Shown: in pieces, positions 1 to 7,830 of the stretch
Position numbering within the stretch: the first letter of the stretch is position 1
How the letters are laid out: every line of letters begins with the position of its first letter
Source of the DNA: Pseudarthrobacter oxydans
Lineage (GTDB): Bacteria > Actinomycetota > Actinomycetes > Actinomycetales > Micrococcaceae
DNA: 37,817 nt
Direction of reading: 5' to 3'
Assembly: GCF_013314975.1 (NCBI RefSeq)
Contig: NZ_JABTYH010000040.1
Coordinates: forward strand, 1-37,817
Notes under the pieces: model-generated
Databases searched by the model: none
What the model saw: the letters and a program-made list of their open reading frames with translations, nothing else
What the model was told of the DNA's origin: nothing
Program-made: the position numbers and the translations under genes

Positions 1-476
1 CTCCTGTTCTGGCAGGAAGGTAGTCTCTGCAAGGTCTCTCCAGCACCGGCCGTGACAATGCAGGCCCTCGACGGGTGTTGATTCATCAACGCCCGTCAGG
101 CGCGCCTATAGCGAATTGCGTCGCCCCCGCGCTCAGGTACCTGCATGTGATCCAAACTGGTGTCGGGGTACCTTTCGATCTCTTAGCTGTTGATTCCAAG
201 ATGGCAGGTCGACCCGACAGCATGGTTCAAGACAGCCACGGCGGGGCCAGCGACTGCTAAGTTCCCGGCAAGCAGGCGCAGGTTTATGAACCGCCAGCTT
301 CCCCGTAGCTATGAGCGAATCACCCAAGGGTTTCCGGTTTTCGGCGTCTTTTCAATCCATTTGCCGGAACCTCTTCACGGGGGTTCGGCCTTGTCGCCCG
401 AGTGTTTCTCGAGAATCTTGGGCGCGCACCGCTGGTCGGGGTGGAGCCCAAAACTTCCATCCGAAAGGGCCTACTG
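1..476. other. No convincing gene; left-edge intergenic region
   Basis: All frames here are short or overlap one another and none has a recognisable protein. A strong hairpin lies at 70-97 (listed separately). The reading frame that enters from the left edge (frame 1) closes within the first 90 bases and I do not recognise it. The last 15 bases hold the ribosome binding site of the following MFS gene. Confidence 0.5.
70..97. terminator. 12-bp hairpin, possible terminator
   Basis: GACGGGTGTTGA at 70-81 pairs with TCAACGCCCGTC at 86-97, with one G-U wobble and a TTCA loop. There is no T-run on either side, so it is only terminator-like. It may close a gene that ends just left of the window. 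Confidence 0.35.
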
Positions 477-1595
477 ATGGTGTTCAGAAGCGCTACGGGC
501 ACCAGTTGGCCTCAGTCACGAGGCGTTATCAGCTTGGCGGGAGCCGCTGGTGGCGCATTTGCAAGCTTCTATTGCTTCTACTCCGGCGCGCCGCTCATCT
601 ATACCACCGCCAAGGCCCCTGCAGGGGTGGTAGTGGGAGTACTGATGGTGGTTGTGGTCCTCATCCAGCCTTTTGTCCTGGCAGTAGGCCCTTGGACGCG
701 GAACCGTTCCCGGGTGGTCAGCATGTCGTTGCTGGCCATTGCCGCCGGACTGGCCGCGTTGCCCTTCGGCGTCCTCTGGCCAGGCCTAATCATCCTAGGG
801 GTCGGGTTTGGGGTCTTCGTGGTGACGGCCACAGCATGGGCCAAGGAGCTCGCCGCCCCCGCGAATGTGGGCTGGGCATTAGGCGTCTATGGTTTCGGTT
901 CAGCAATCGGCGGTGCTGTTGGAGCGCCCGTCGGGCTCCTCCTGGCCGCGCGTTTCGGCGCATCGGGTGTGGTCCTGGGAGGGACAGTGTTCGCTCTCCT
1001 GGCAGTCCTGCCTGTGCTGGCTGTGGCCAAGAACATCGCCTACAACGGGCCGACGCACCTCGCAAGGCTGAATTCCCCGGCATCTCCGCTCACCGACGGC
1101 GTAGCATCGGGTGTTGGTCTCCCAAACGTGGCCGCCGTCCTCGTGGTGCTGGTGATCCTGGCAGCCCACCTGCTGGCCGTCGTACTGTATGCCGCCGTGC
1201 TCTCCTCCGCAGCGTCTCTGGTCACGGGGACGACTGCTATCGCTGCTGTGTTGGCGGTTTTCGCCACACAGAGCACTGTCGCGCTCGGACGCCTGGCCAG
1301 TGGAGCGTTGTGCGATCACTCGTCAGCTGTCGGCACCGCTGCCAGCGCCGCCGTTCTGTTAGTGATTTCCGCCGCCTGTTTCACCGTCCCCGATTCAACC
1401 CCGCTGGTGCAGATCGGAGCCAGCGCCGCGGTTGGCGCTGGGGCAGGCATGATGCAGACTGCCGCATTGACACTGATGATGCGGCGTGCGCAAACGCCGG
1501 CCCGGACAGAGCAAGTGAGTGCCGCCTGGAACATCACTTTCGACCTCGGTCTGGGCGCCGGAGCAGTCCTCGCCAGTATCATGGCCCTTGCCTGA
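477..1595 (+). CDS. MFS-type transporter
   Basis: This is a very hydrophobic protein of 372 residues with about eleven to twelve predicted membrane segments, consistent with a major facilitator superfamily permease. The N-terminal half has the short charged loop after segment 2 (WTRNRS) and the second half has an LGRLASGALCD loop, both typical MFS cytoplasmic loop positions. I start it at ATG 477 because AAAGGG sits seven bases upstream. The same frame is open back to 402, but that start has no ribosome binding site. The substrate cannot be told. It stands alone, with no co-directional partner within 400 bases. It could also be a remote permease family member outside the MFS. Confidence 0.7.
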   Translation: MVFRSATGTSWPQSRGVISLAGAAGGAFASFYCFYSGAPLIYTTAKAPAGVVVGVLMVVVVLIQPFVLAVGPWTRNRSRVVSMSLLAIAAGLAALPFGVLWPGLIILGVGFGVFVVTATAWAKELAAPANVGWALGVYGFGSAIGGAVGAPVGLLLAARFGASGVVLGGTVFALLAVLPVLAVAKNIAYNGPTHLARLNSPASPLTDGVASGVGLPNVAAVLVVLVILAAHLLAVVLYAAVLSSAASLVTGTTAIAAVLAVFATQSTVALGRLASGALCDHSSAVGTAASAAVLLVISAACFTVPDSTPLVQIGASAAVGAGAGMMQTAALTLMMRRAQTPARTEQVSAAWNITFDLGLGAGAVLASIMALA

Positions 1596-2021
1596 TCGCC
1601 TCGATGACACTCCAGGCTGCAGACCCGTCGTCACTTCCTTGCCGCCCGCCTACCTTCCGACCTCGGAGTCCGCTGCCGACAGCAGCGACCCAGGCCTGGC
1701 GGGCATGAACAGCATGAGCACTTCAGATGCGTGCTGACGGACGTACCCGATCCGCTTTCCGATCACTGGCGCCTCAAAACCTCACTCTGCCAAGTTGAGT
1801 TCTAGGCTCGCCCTAAGATGAAGTCAAGATTGACAGCCCGGATTGTCCACTTAGCGTGTGCCCTGCAGCCCACTGGCTCCTCGATGAGTAATGCACTGAA
1901 AGTGGAGCACGGCCGTGCTGCCCTGGACCGCCCCCGCCACTTTTTGAACTGGCAGCGGGACGTGTTGATGTGGGACGAGTAGATTCCGCCTGCGGTCATG
2001 GTTTCCAGGAAGAATAGTGTC
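1596..2021. other. Intergenic region with one doubtful 54-codon ORF
   Basis: About 425 bases lie between the permease and the Imm33-like gene. The only uninterrupted small frame of note is ATG 1818 to TAG 1982 on the plus strand (54 codons, ending in HFLNWQRDVLMWDE). It has no clear ribosome binding site and matches nothing I know. Since the next gene is an immunity-type protein, a decayed toxin tail is possible, but that is speculation. Confidence 0.3.
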
Positions 2022-2318
2022 ATGCCGGCGGATGAACAGAATGACGTGCTCGGTGCGTCAAGGTCCCTAATCTCGAACGACTGGGATTGGCCCGTGCACG
2101 GGCTTCGCCACCCGCCCGCTGGTGGCACAAGTGGTTGGTACGTCTGGACGGGCGAACTTTTGGCGGATGACGACTTTTTCCAGCCCTGGCACACGTCTCA
2201 CCTTTTGGAGCGATGCCCGGAGATTGTGCACCTAATGCATCTACCACCGGGAACCCGCTTCCTCGTGGCGCCCGGATACGAGGACATATGGCAGGACCCT
2301 TCGCTCCTCGATATCTAG
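2022..2318 (+). CDS. Imm33/DUF2185-like immunity protein
   Basis: This 98-residue soluble protein has the hallmarks of the DUF2185/Imm33 family: GWYVWTGEL around residue 40, then HTSHLLERCPEI, LPPGTRFLVAPGYEDIW and a DPSLLDI end. Imm33 proteins are predicted immunity proteins of polymorphic toxin systems; several act in the cytoplasm of the producing or bystander cell. I use ATG 2022, which has AGGAAGA eight bases upstream, rather than ATG 1998. No toxin gene is adjacent, so it is an orphan here. Its stop codon overlaps the stop of the convergent recombinase gene through a shared CTAG. The family call rests on recognised motifs, not a search. Confidence 0.7.
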   Translation: MPADEQNDVLGASRSLISNDWDWPVHGLRHPPAGGTSGWYVWTGELLADDDFFQPWHTSHLLERCPEIVHLMHLPPGTRFLVAPGYEDIWQDPSLLDI

Positions 2319-3802
2319 TGGCCCAGCGGTAGATCCTGAGCGCAGAGTGATGGCGCCAAAACCGACATGTATTCCATGTAGTTTGCCGATGCCACCAGTG
2401 CGTGGCGATCAATTGTGGCCGGGGAGTAGCCGAGGGCTTCGGCGATGATGGCCACGGGCGCGAGTTTGGTGAGTTCGTGGAGGGTTCCTAGTCTCGCCGC
2501 CCTGCTGCTGAACGAAGTGCTGAGCTGCTCCGTGAGGGTTGAGGCCTGGAGGTGCTGGCCCGGTAAGCCTCCTCGGAATACCCAATTGCTGTTGGGGTGC
2601 GCGGCTGTCTGGTGATGGGTTGGGGTGGCTGCGAGTTCTCGCCAGGGTTCATCGAGCGGTGGCGTAAGTGCGATTTCGACGGTTCCGAGCGTGATGCTGA
2701 CGAGTTCCTCTGTCACGGTGACGTTGTCCCAGGTGAGTTGGACGATGTCTGAGACTTGTTGGCCGAAGACCAGGATGAGGATGGCCGCGGCACGTTGTCT
2801 AGGGTTCATGTCGGTCATGTGGCTGAGGTTGGTAACGAGTTCGGTTTGGGCGGCGGCGTCGAGCCGCGGGCTGGTGCCGCGGCGGTGGGGCTGCAATTTC
2901 AGGGACGGGTCGATGAGGTTGGTCCTGATTGCCCAGTCGAGGAAGCGTGAGGCGATGCCTCGTGTCGTGGGGCCTTCTGCCTGCCATCGGTCCAGGTGCG
3001 CTTGATTCACTTCGGCGAGTTCGGCGCCTTGATGGGTGAGCCAGTTCAGTAGTTCGATAGCGACGGTGACTGCTTGTTTGGCCCGCAGGAACGTTCCTCG
3101 GGTGACTTCGTCCATCTGATTCATGCGGCGCTGGTGGTGCCAGCGGATGTATCGGCGGGTGATGTCGCGGTGGCTCGGGCTGCTAATCCGGTCGAGGGCC
3201 TGCTCGGCCCAGACGCTGAACCTGGTGCTCAGTTCATCGCGGCGCGGCAGCGCGTTGTGTTCGACCAGCAGACCGCGGACGTATTCGCGGGTGCGCGATG
3301 CTGGTATTTCGTCGAGGCGGGCGTGGGTGATCACAGGTTCCGCCGCGAGTCGTTGGAGGAACTCTGTGACGTGTGGCTGCTGGATCCAGGTGAGGCCGCT
3401 GTTGGCGCGTTTCATGGACTTCAGAGCAGTGGCGACTGCCTGAAGTTCGCCGGAGGGTGGCTGGTTCTCTGGTGGGCTGAGGATCCGGTCAACGGTCATG
3501 GCAAGGATGCATGACCAGCATCGATTGCCTGAGTGGAGTTCGTCTTCTTTGCCGCATCCGATGCAGTCGACGTTGAGGCGGACGCCGGAGCATTTCCGGC
3601 ATGTCGGCAGGGTGTCGACGCGGCCAGGCAGTACCCCTTCGTGGCCGCAGGCGCAGGTGCCGCGGGTTCTTTTGGCTTGCTGGTAGCAGTAGCCGCAGAT
3701 TCCGCCGTCGGGCCAGCGAACCGCGATTTTGTGGTGTTCGGCGCAGCGCCCGCAGGCTTCCGGCCACTTTTGGGGATCGCCGGCTTTACGGGGTCTAGTC
3801 AT
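2315..3802 (-). CDS. Zinc-ribbon, degenerate tyrosine-recombinase-like protein (third gene of trio)
   Basis: A 495-residue protein. Residues 1-100 carry twelve cysteines in six pairs (C17/C20, C36/C39, C50/C52, C68/C71, C80/C83, C95/C98), which reads as three consecutive zinc ribbons. The rest resembles a phage-integrase fold: a SAM-like core-binding region, then AAAILILVFGQQVSDIVQLTW at the place where active recombinases have a GLR-x-x-EL arginine box. That arginine is replaced by glutamine. The usual HxxR box is not recognisable (LHELTK), though an ALGYS helix and a late NYMEYM tyrosine remain. It is therefore probably catalytically inactive and acts as an accessory DNA-binding partner. 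I start at ATG 3802, which overlaps the XRE gene by eight bases; the frame is open to 3949 but that part only mirrors the XRE gene. Confidence 0.75.
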   Translation of the reverse strand: MTRPRKAGDPQKWPEACGRCAEHHKIAVRWPDGGICGYCYQQAKRTRGTCACGHEGVLPGRVDTLPTCRKCSGVRLNVDCIGCGKEDELHSGNRCWSCILAMTVDRILSPPENQPPSGELQAVATALKSMKRANSGLTWIQQPHVTEFLQRLAAEPVITHARLDEIPASRTREYVRGLLVEHNALPRRDELSTRFSVWAEQALDRISSPSHRDITRRYIRWHHQRRMNQMDEVTRGTFLRAKQAVTVAIELLNWLTHQGAELAEVNQAHLDRWQAEGPTTRGIASRFLDWAIRTNLIDPSLKLQPHRRGTSPRLDAAAQTELVTNLSHMTDMNPRQRAAAILILVFGQQVSDIVQLTWDNVTVTEELVSITLGTVEIALTPPLDEPWRELAATPTHHQTAAHPNSNWVFRGGLPGQHLQASTLTEQLSTSFSSRAARLGTLHELTKLAPVAIIAEALGYSPATIDRHALVASANYMEYMSVLAPSLCAQDLPLGH

Positions 3803-4148
3803 CTTCTTCCGGTGGCAGTACCCGGATCCGGCGGGCGATCGGCGCGCCGGGTGCGATGCCCAGGTCTTCCGGCCGCTTCGGGGCGTTGGCGGTCTTGGCG
3901 GCGCGCATCTGCACGTAGGGCTCGAAGAGGTCGTTGGGCGTGCATTCAAGGATGTCGCAGAGTGCTGCGAAGGTCTGGGCGGGAATGCGTTCGGGTGTTC
4001 CGGTGACGAGACGGTGGACCTGGGCGTTGGAGAGGTTGATGCCCCGGGCTTTGAGCAGGGGGAGCAGCTCGGTGGTCTTCCAGAGGTTTCGTTGGGCCAT
4101 CAGCTGCCGGAGGTTCCAGCGGTAGCCGATCCGTCGCTGTTCAGCCAT
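3795..4148 (-). CDS. XRE-family helix-turn-helix protein (middle gene of trio)
   Basis: A 117-residue protein whose first 75 residues form a Cro/C1-type helix-turn-helix: WNLRQLMAQRNLWKTTELLPLLKARGINLSNAQVHRLVTG, then IPAQTFAALCDILECTPNDLFE, the usual end of an XRE domain. The C-terminal 40 residues are basic and probably disordered. It overlaps the tyrosine recombinase gene upstream by eight bases and the zinc-ribbon recombinase downstream by eight bases, so the three are almost certainly translated as one coupled unit. Its role may be to control the recombinases or to act as an excision-type accessory factor. Confidence 0.85.
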   Translation of the reverse strand: MAEQRRIGYRWNLRQLMAQRNLWKTTELLPLLKARGINLSNAQVHRLVTGTPERIPAQTFAALCDILECTPNDLFEPYVQMRAAKTANAPKRPEDLGIAPGAPIARRIRVLPPEEDD

Positions 4149-5289
4149 GGATGTTCCCCTCGCCGTCGCCCTTGCGTAGCCGCTGGGCGATCATTTTCTG
4201 GATGGTCTTCTGTTTGAAGTCCGCCGACACGGAAGTATAGAGGGCCGTGGTGGAGGAGTAGCTGTGCCCGACCTGCTGCTGGATAAACAGGGGGTCGTAG
4301 CCGGCCTCGATCAGATGCGTCACGTACGAGTGCCTCAGCGTGTGCAGGGTCAGTTCTTCCGGGAGCCCCGCGATTTTCCGCACCCGCTGGAAAGAACGGT
4401 CGAAGTTGCGGTGCACAGTCGAGCCGGAGCGCTCTGACGGCCACAGGCTGGCGGACCGGTCAGCGGTAGGGAACCGTTTCCGGCCGTCGGAGGAGAGCCA
4501 GTACTCAAGGAGCCCCACCACCCAGTCGATTTCCGGGACAGTGAGCACCGTCCGCCGGCGGGGGCCCGAGCCCTTGGTGCCCTTTGCCCAGCGCACCTGG
4601 AGCGCCCCGAACCGGCCGAAAGACGCAACGTGCGGGTTGGGGCCGAAATCGACGTACTCCAGCATCACCAGTTCACGCCGACGCAGCCCGTAGGCATAGG
4701 CGACCTTGAACGCCGTCGAGTCCCTCAGTGCCGGCAGCCAGCGCTTTGAACCCTTGGCGAACTCGGTGTCGACCAGGTCGTCGGCGGCGTCAAAGAACGA
4801 CTGCAGTTCGGCGCGCGTGAACGCCCGGCGGCGTGCCGGCACGGCATCGTCCGTCGTATGCCGGGGAGAGTTCCACTCGAAGACCACCTGTACTGGTATG
4901 TCGGCGAAGACCCGTTCGCAGAACGACGCCCAGCCGTAGCGTCCGTCCGTCAGGTAGGAGCAGAATGCCCTGATAGCTCCGGAATTAGCCCTTAGGGTTG
5001 TCAAGGCGAGACCATTTTCAGAACTGCGCCGGTCCGCCAGGAACTCGTCCACGTGATGCGCCGACCACGTCCACGGATACTCGTTGGCGTGCTCCTGGAA
5101 CCGCTGGACCGTTCCGCACGAGCTCTTGATGTACGACGTCGACAGGCCGCGCGCCAGCATCTGCGCACGCCAGCCATCCAACATCGCCTCGAAAACGCGA
5201 TCCTCGGCCCGCAGCAGCCCGACATTCACGTTTGTCAGAAAGGCAGGAATCCGCCCAGGTTCGATGCTCACTGACCAAACTGTACGCAA
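4141..5289 (-). CDS. Tyrosine recombinase/integrase (first gene of trio)
   Basis: A 382-residue phage-integrase-family protein. The N-terminal core-binding region (about 30-130) is followed by a catalytic domain with the expected residues: R203 in AYGLRRREL, lysine in KGTKGSG (236/239), HTLRH (H316, R319), VGHSYSSTTALY with H342 and nucleophile Y351. It should cut and rejoin DNA at specific sites and mobilise its own element. It is the promoter-proximal gene of the coupled operon. The first codon is TTG at 5289, directly next to a perfect palindrome at 5291-5313; a GTG at 5271 is an alternative. Element ends and the target site are not identifiable by eye. Confidence 0.88.
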   Translation of the reverse strand: MRTVWSVSIEPGRIPAFLTNVNVGLLRAEDRVFEAMLDGWRAQMLARGLSTSYIKSSCGTVQRFQEHANEYPWTWSAHHVDEFLADRRSSENGLALTTLRANSGAIRAFCSYLTDGRYGWASFCERVFADIPVQVVFEWNSPRHTTDDAVPARRRAFTRAELQSFFDAADDLVDTEFAKGSKRWLPALRDSTAFKVAYAYGLRRRELVMLEYVDFGPNPHVASFGRFGALQVRWAKGTKGSGPRRRTVLTVPEIDWVVGLLEYWLSSDGRKRFPTADRSASLWPSERSGSTVHRNFDRSFQRVRKIAGLPEELTLHTLRHSYVTHLIEAGYDPLFIQQQVGHSYSSTTALYTSVSADFKQKTIQKMIAQRLRKGDGEGNIHG

Positions 5290-5290
5290 A

Positions 5291-5313
5291 AATCTCTCAT
5301 CTAATGAGAGATT
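5291..5313. repeat. Perfect palindrome upstream of the recombinase trio
   Basis: AATCTCTCAT at 5291-5300 and ATGAGAGATT at 5304-5313 are perfect inverted repeats separated by CTA. The site touches the first codon of the integrase, so it could be an operator for the XRE protein or a recombinase arm/core site. The half-site CTCTCATCTA recurs at 5427-5436. Confidence 0.6.
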
Positions 5314-5706
5314 ACGCCACTAAGCCGCGCCGTGGCGCACAATCGCCCGCTAGGGATGATCGGCATCAGGTCGTCGAAGGATTAGTTTGACCTGCGGAAA
5401 CTTCCGAAAGCAGATCGAGACGAGTCCTCTCATCTACTTCTACTCGTCCCACTCAAACGCCGATAACGGATCTTATGTAAGGTAGATAGCTTGAAGCTTC
5501 AACTAGCGCCTCCTTTCAGCCTACACCGGCGGGCCCTCCCGCGGCCAACCGGACCTCCCCGACGGCCAGCGAAAACATCAGCGCCGCCACCGCAGTGTGC
5601 ATCCGTCGGGAAGATCATGGACCGAGGCGAGCTTCAACCGCAGGAAGCCGGCACCAGTTTCAACACGTGCCAGCCGACGTTATGTCAGGCTGTACAGGAC
5701 GAGACC
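5314..5706. other. Non-coding stretch with a stem-loop, flank of the recombinase element
   Basis: I see no credible gene here. GACGAGT (5419-5425) and ACTCGTC (5442-5448) form a 7-bp stem whose loop carries CTCTCATCTA, the same ten bases found in the palindrome at 5291. This would fit a recombinase binding or crossover region, but nothing proves it. A plus-strand frame from 5491 is Pro/Arg-rich and looks like a shadow. Confidence 0.4.
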
Positions 5707-5734
5707 CGGGACTCGCGGGCTGACGCCCGTCCCG
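5707..5734 (-). terminator. Hairpin downstream of the DUF4193 gene
   Basis: CGGGAC at 5707-5712 pairs with GTCCCG at 5729-5734, with an inner CGGGC/GCCCG option. It begins ten bases past the DUF4193 stop on the minus strand. A T-run is lacking, as is common in actinobacteria. Confidence 0.45.
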
Positions 5735-5744
5735 AAGGCTTGTC

Positions 5745-6047
5745 CTAGCCCTCGCACTCGATGCAGTAGGAATGGCCGTCGCTTTCGCGTGCCAGTTGGG
5801 ACCGGTGCCGGACCAAGAAGCACGAGTAGCAGGTGAACTCGTCCTTGCCCTGCGGAATAACCTGAACAACGAGTTCCTCGGAGACAATTTCTCCACCGGG
5901 AGTCAGGCCCTCATCGAGGGCATCGGCTTCGTCCAGCTCGGTGACGACGCTGCGGGCATCCGGGGCGCTGGCGGACTTCAGCGCCTCCAGCGAACTGTCT
6001 TGTGATTCCTTGACGTCGGAACGGACCTCGTCATAATCGGTTGCCAC
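5745..6047 (-). CDS. DUF4193 family protein
   Basis: A 100-residue acidic protein starting MATDYDE, the typical beginning of the actinobacterial DUF4193 family. The C-terminal part has the family's cysteine pattern: FTCYSCFLVRHRSQL, then HSYCIECEG. These two CxxC knuckles suggest one structural zinc. Function is unknown, but homologues are usually chromosomal, single-gene and well conserved in actinobacteria. The start is GTG 6047 with GAGAAG eight bases upstream. A terminator-like hairpin follows the stop. It may mark host-derived DNA between mobile parts. Confidence 0.88.
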   Translation of the reverse strand: MATDYDEVRSDVKESQDSSLEALKSASAPDARSVVTELDEADALDEGLTPGGEIVSEELVVQVIPQGKDEFTCYSCFLVRHRSQLARESDGHSYCIECEG

Positions 6048-6420
6048 GTTAGTTGCTTCTCATTTCTGGTGTTCTGTTTCTCTTTGGACGAGACTCCAAC
6101 GCACATTACGGTGCCGTTGTTCCCACATCCGATCCGGGAGGCCCGTGAGAAGACCATAAAGCGCACCCCCGAGGCGACCGGCACCACTCCCCTGCCGCAC
6201 CGCGCGTGGCGAAGCTCCGGCCACATAGCGGCTAACCGGAGCTTCACTTCAGCATCCGAATCATCCTGAGAATCCGCTGGGCACGCGGCAGGAGGCCCGG
6301 CCAGCACCCAACCCGTGGGAGTCGAGGCAGAGGCCGCCGCGAAACCAGCATGAGCAAGGCTTGACGTGCGTCATGGCGACCCTGAAACTCGAATACACAC
6401 GGTGAGGTTTGGAGGCGGCC
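6048..6420. other. Promoter region between DUF4193 and resolvase
   Basis: No gene is supported in this divergent spacer. TGACG/CGTCA with a 2-base gap at 6362-6373 is a small palindrome about 50 bases before the resolvase start, a plausible resolvase or regulator site. GGAGG at 6411-6415 is the resolvase ribosome binding site. Confidence 0.4.
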
Positions 6421-6987
6421 ATGGCGGGTCAGCGCATCGGCTACGTGCGGGTCAGCACCCTGGACCAGAACGAGAAGCGCCAACTCGAAGGCCAAATACT
6501 GGACCAAATCTTCACGGACAAGGCATCCGGCAGGGACACTGCCCGGCCGCAGCTCGCAGAACTGCTGAGGTTCGCCCGCGACGGAGACACCGTCGTTGTG
6601 CACAGCATGGACCGCCTCGCCCGAAACCTCGACGACCTCCGCGCCCTCGTCCAGGGACTCACCCGACGAGGGGTACGCGTCGAGTTCATCAAAGAACAGC
6701 TCGTCTTCACCGGAGAGGACTCCCCCATAGCCAACCTCATGCTCTCGGTCATGGGCGCCTTCGCCGAATTCGAACGCGCCCTCATTCGGGAACGCCAGCG
6801 CGAAGGCATCGCACTGGCCCAGCAACGCGGCGTGTACAAGGGACGGAAGAAGACCCTCACACCCGAACGGGCCGCCGAACTGGTCCAACGCGCCGGCAGC
6901 GGCATCCCGAAAGTCGTCCTCGCCCGCGATTACGGAATCAGCCGAGAAACGGTTTACCAATACTTGCGCCATGCCAAGCTTGGGTAA
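6421..6987 (+). CDS. Serine recombinase (resolvase/invertase)
   Basis: A 188-residue small serine recombinase. The catalytic domain begins GYVRVSTLDQN with nucleophile S12, and continues with DRLARNLDDL (the conserved arginine helix) and the SVMGAFAEFERALIRERQREG long helix. A C-terminal helix-turn-helix follows (LARDYGISRETVYQYLR). Such enzymes resolve Tn3-type cointegrates or plasmid multimers, or invert DNA. ATG 6421 is preferred over TTG 6409, since GGAGG lies five bases before the ATG. No Tn3 transposase is in the window, so it may be a transposon remnant or a stand-alone resolution system. Confidence 0.92.
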   Translation: MAGQRIGYVRVSTLDQNEKRQLEGQILDQIFTDKASGRDTARPQLAELLRFARDGDTVVVHSMDRLARNLDDLRALVQGLTRRGVRVEFIKEQLVFTGEDSPIANLMLSVMGAFAEFERALIRERQREGIALAQQRGVYKGRKKTLTPERAAELVQRAGSGIPKVVLARDYGISRETVYQYLRHAKLG

Positions 6988-7022
6988 AGATGTCCTCAGC
7001 CCAGGGCAGGCAATAGCGGCGG

Positions 7023-7757
7023 TTACTCGTCGTTTTTGAAGATGGGCCGCTCCGCGACGAAGTTATCCGTCATCTTGAAGCTGCTAGTTGTGGTCGTGGA
7101 CGACACTGGAGCTCGTTCGGACATCTTCTTAAGGGCTTGCGCCATCGTTTTCAACTGGCCACGGACTGACGTGCTTGAGAAACTGTGCGTTGAGTGCAGC
7201 ATTACATCGACGTGGAGTTCAAAGTCATCCCGATACTCGACTCCATTCAGATCCTCGTAGTTCACTGTGACAACAACTTCGTCTGGAGTTGGGTTCAAGT
7301 TTTCCAGTCGGTCGCTTCCAGCAACTGACCCGCCAAACCACCACGTGTTGCGGAGTTCCTGTCTCGGGCTTAGGACACCGATAATTCTGGAGTAACGCTG
7401 CTGGATGCTGCCGGCTCCTTTGTCCTTGTCCGGATCACCGGTAACGATGCCCCGATCGAATGAGACTCGTAGATTTCTCGCAACCGTCGCACCGTCGTTG
7501 CGGATCACAAGGTCGGCGCTCGTATCACTTTCGGTTGCGAGCTGGAACTCTGCGACGACCACGGGACGGCTGCGATCGGCGCTATCCCTAGCCGAAGCTC
7601 GAAGCGCGCTGATAGCGACTATGCCGGTGGTAATGGCCGCCATCGCAGAAAGACCGTCTCCATGATCGTTTATCCAGGTAAAAGCCGGAGAGAGTGCCAA
7701 GGCAACAAAACCGCAGGCAACCGAACCTCCCACAAGTACTTTGTCTCGGTTATTCAT
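7023..7757 (-). CDS. Uncharacterised membrane-anchored protein
   Basis: A 244-residue protein that I do not recognise. Two hydrophobic segments lie at about residues 8-28 and 38-52, followed by a soluble domain of about 190 residues rich in beta-prone sequence (VVVAEFQLATESDTSADLVIRN, then DEVVVTVNYEDLNGVEYRDDFEL). The Ser/Thr-rich stretch near 215 looks like a linker. It lies 73 bases downstream of the next minus-strand gene and could share its transcript. AT content is slightly higher than in the metal-resistance genes, consistent with a separate origin. Confidence 0.6.
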   Translation of the reverse strand: MNNRDKVLVGGSVACGFVALALSPAFTWINDHGDGLSAMAAITTGIVAISALRASARDSADRSRPVVVAEFQLATESDTSADLVIRNDGATVARNLRVSFDRGIVTGDPDKDKGAGSIQQRYSRIIGVLSPRQELRNTWWFGGSVAGSDRLENLNPTPDEVVVTVNYEDLNGVEYRDDFELHVDVMLHSTHSFSSTSVRGQLKTMAQALKKMSERAPVSSTTTTSSFKMTDNFVAERPIFKNDE

Positions 7758-7830
7758 CCAGCGCTCCTAATGCGTTTAGCCTGGCCCCGCTCAATCGAGC
7801 AAGAGGTCTTCCTTCAAAACGTGAGTTCGA

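Noticed and set aside
311..1708. 465-codon plus-strand frame overlapping the MFS gene
   Set aside because: Arg/Ser/Pro-rich shadow of the permease in another frame.
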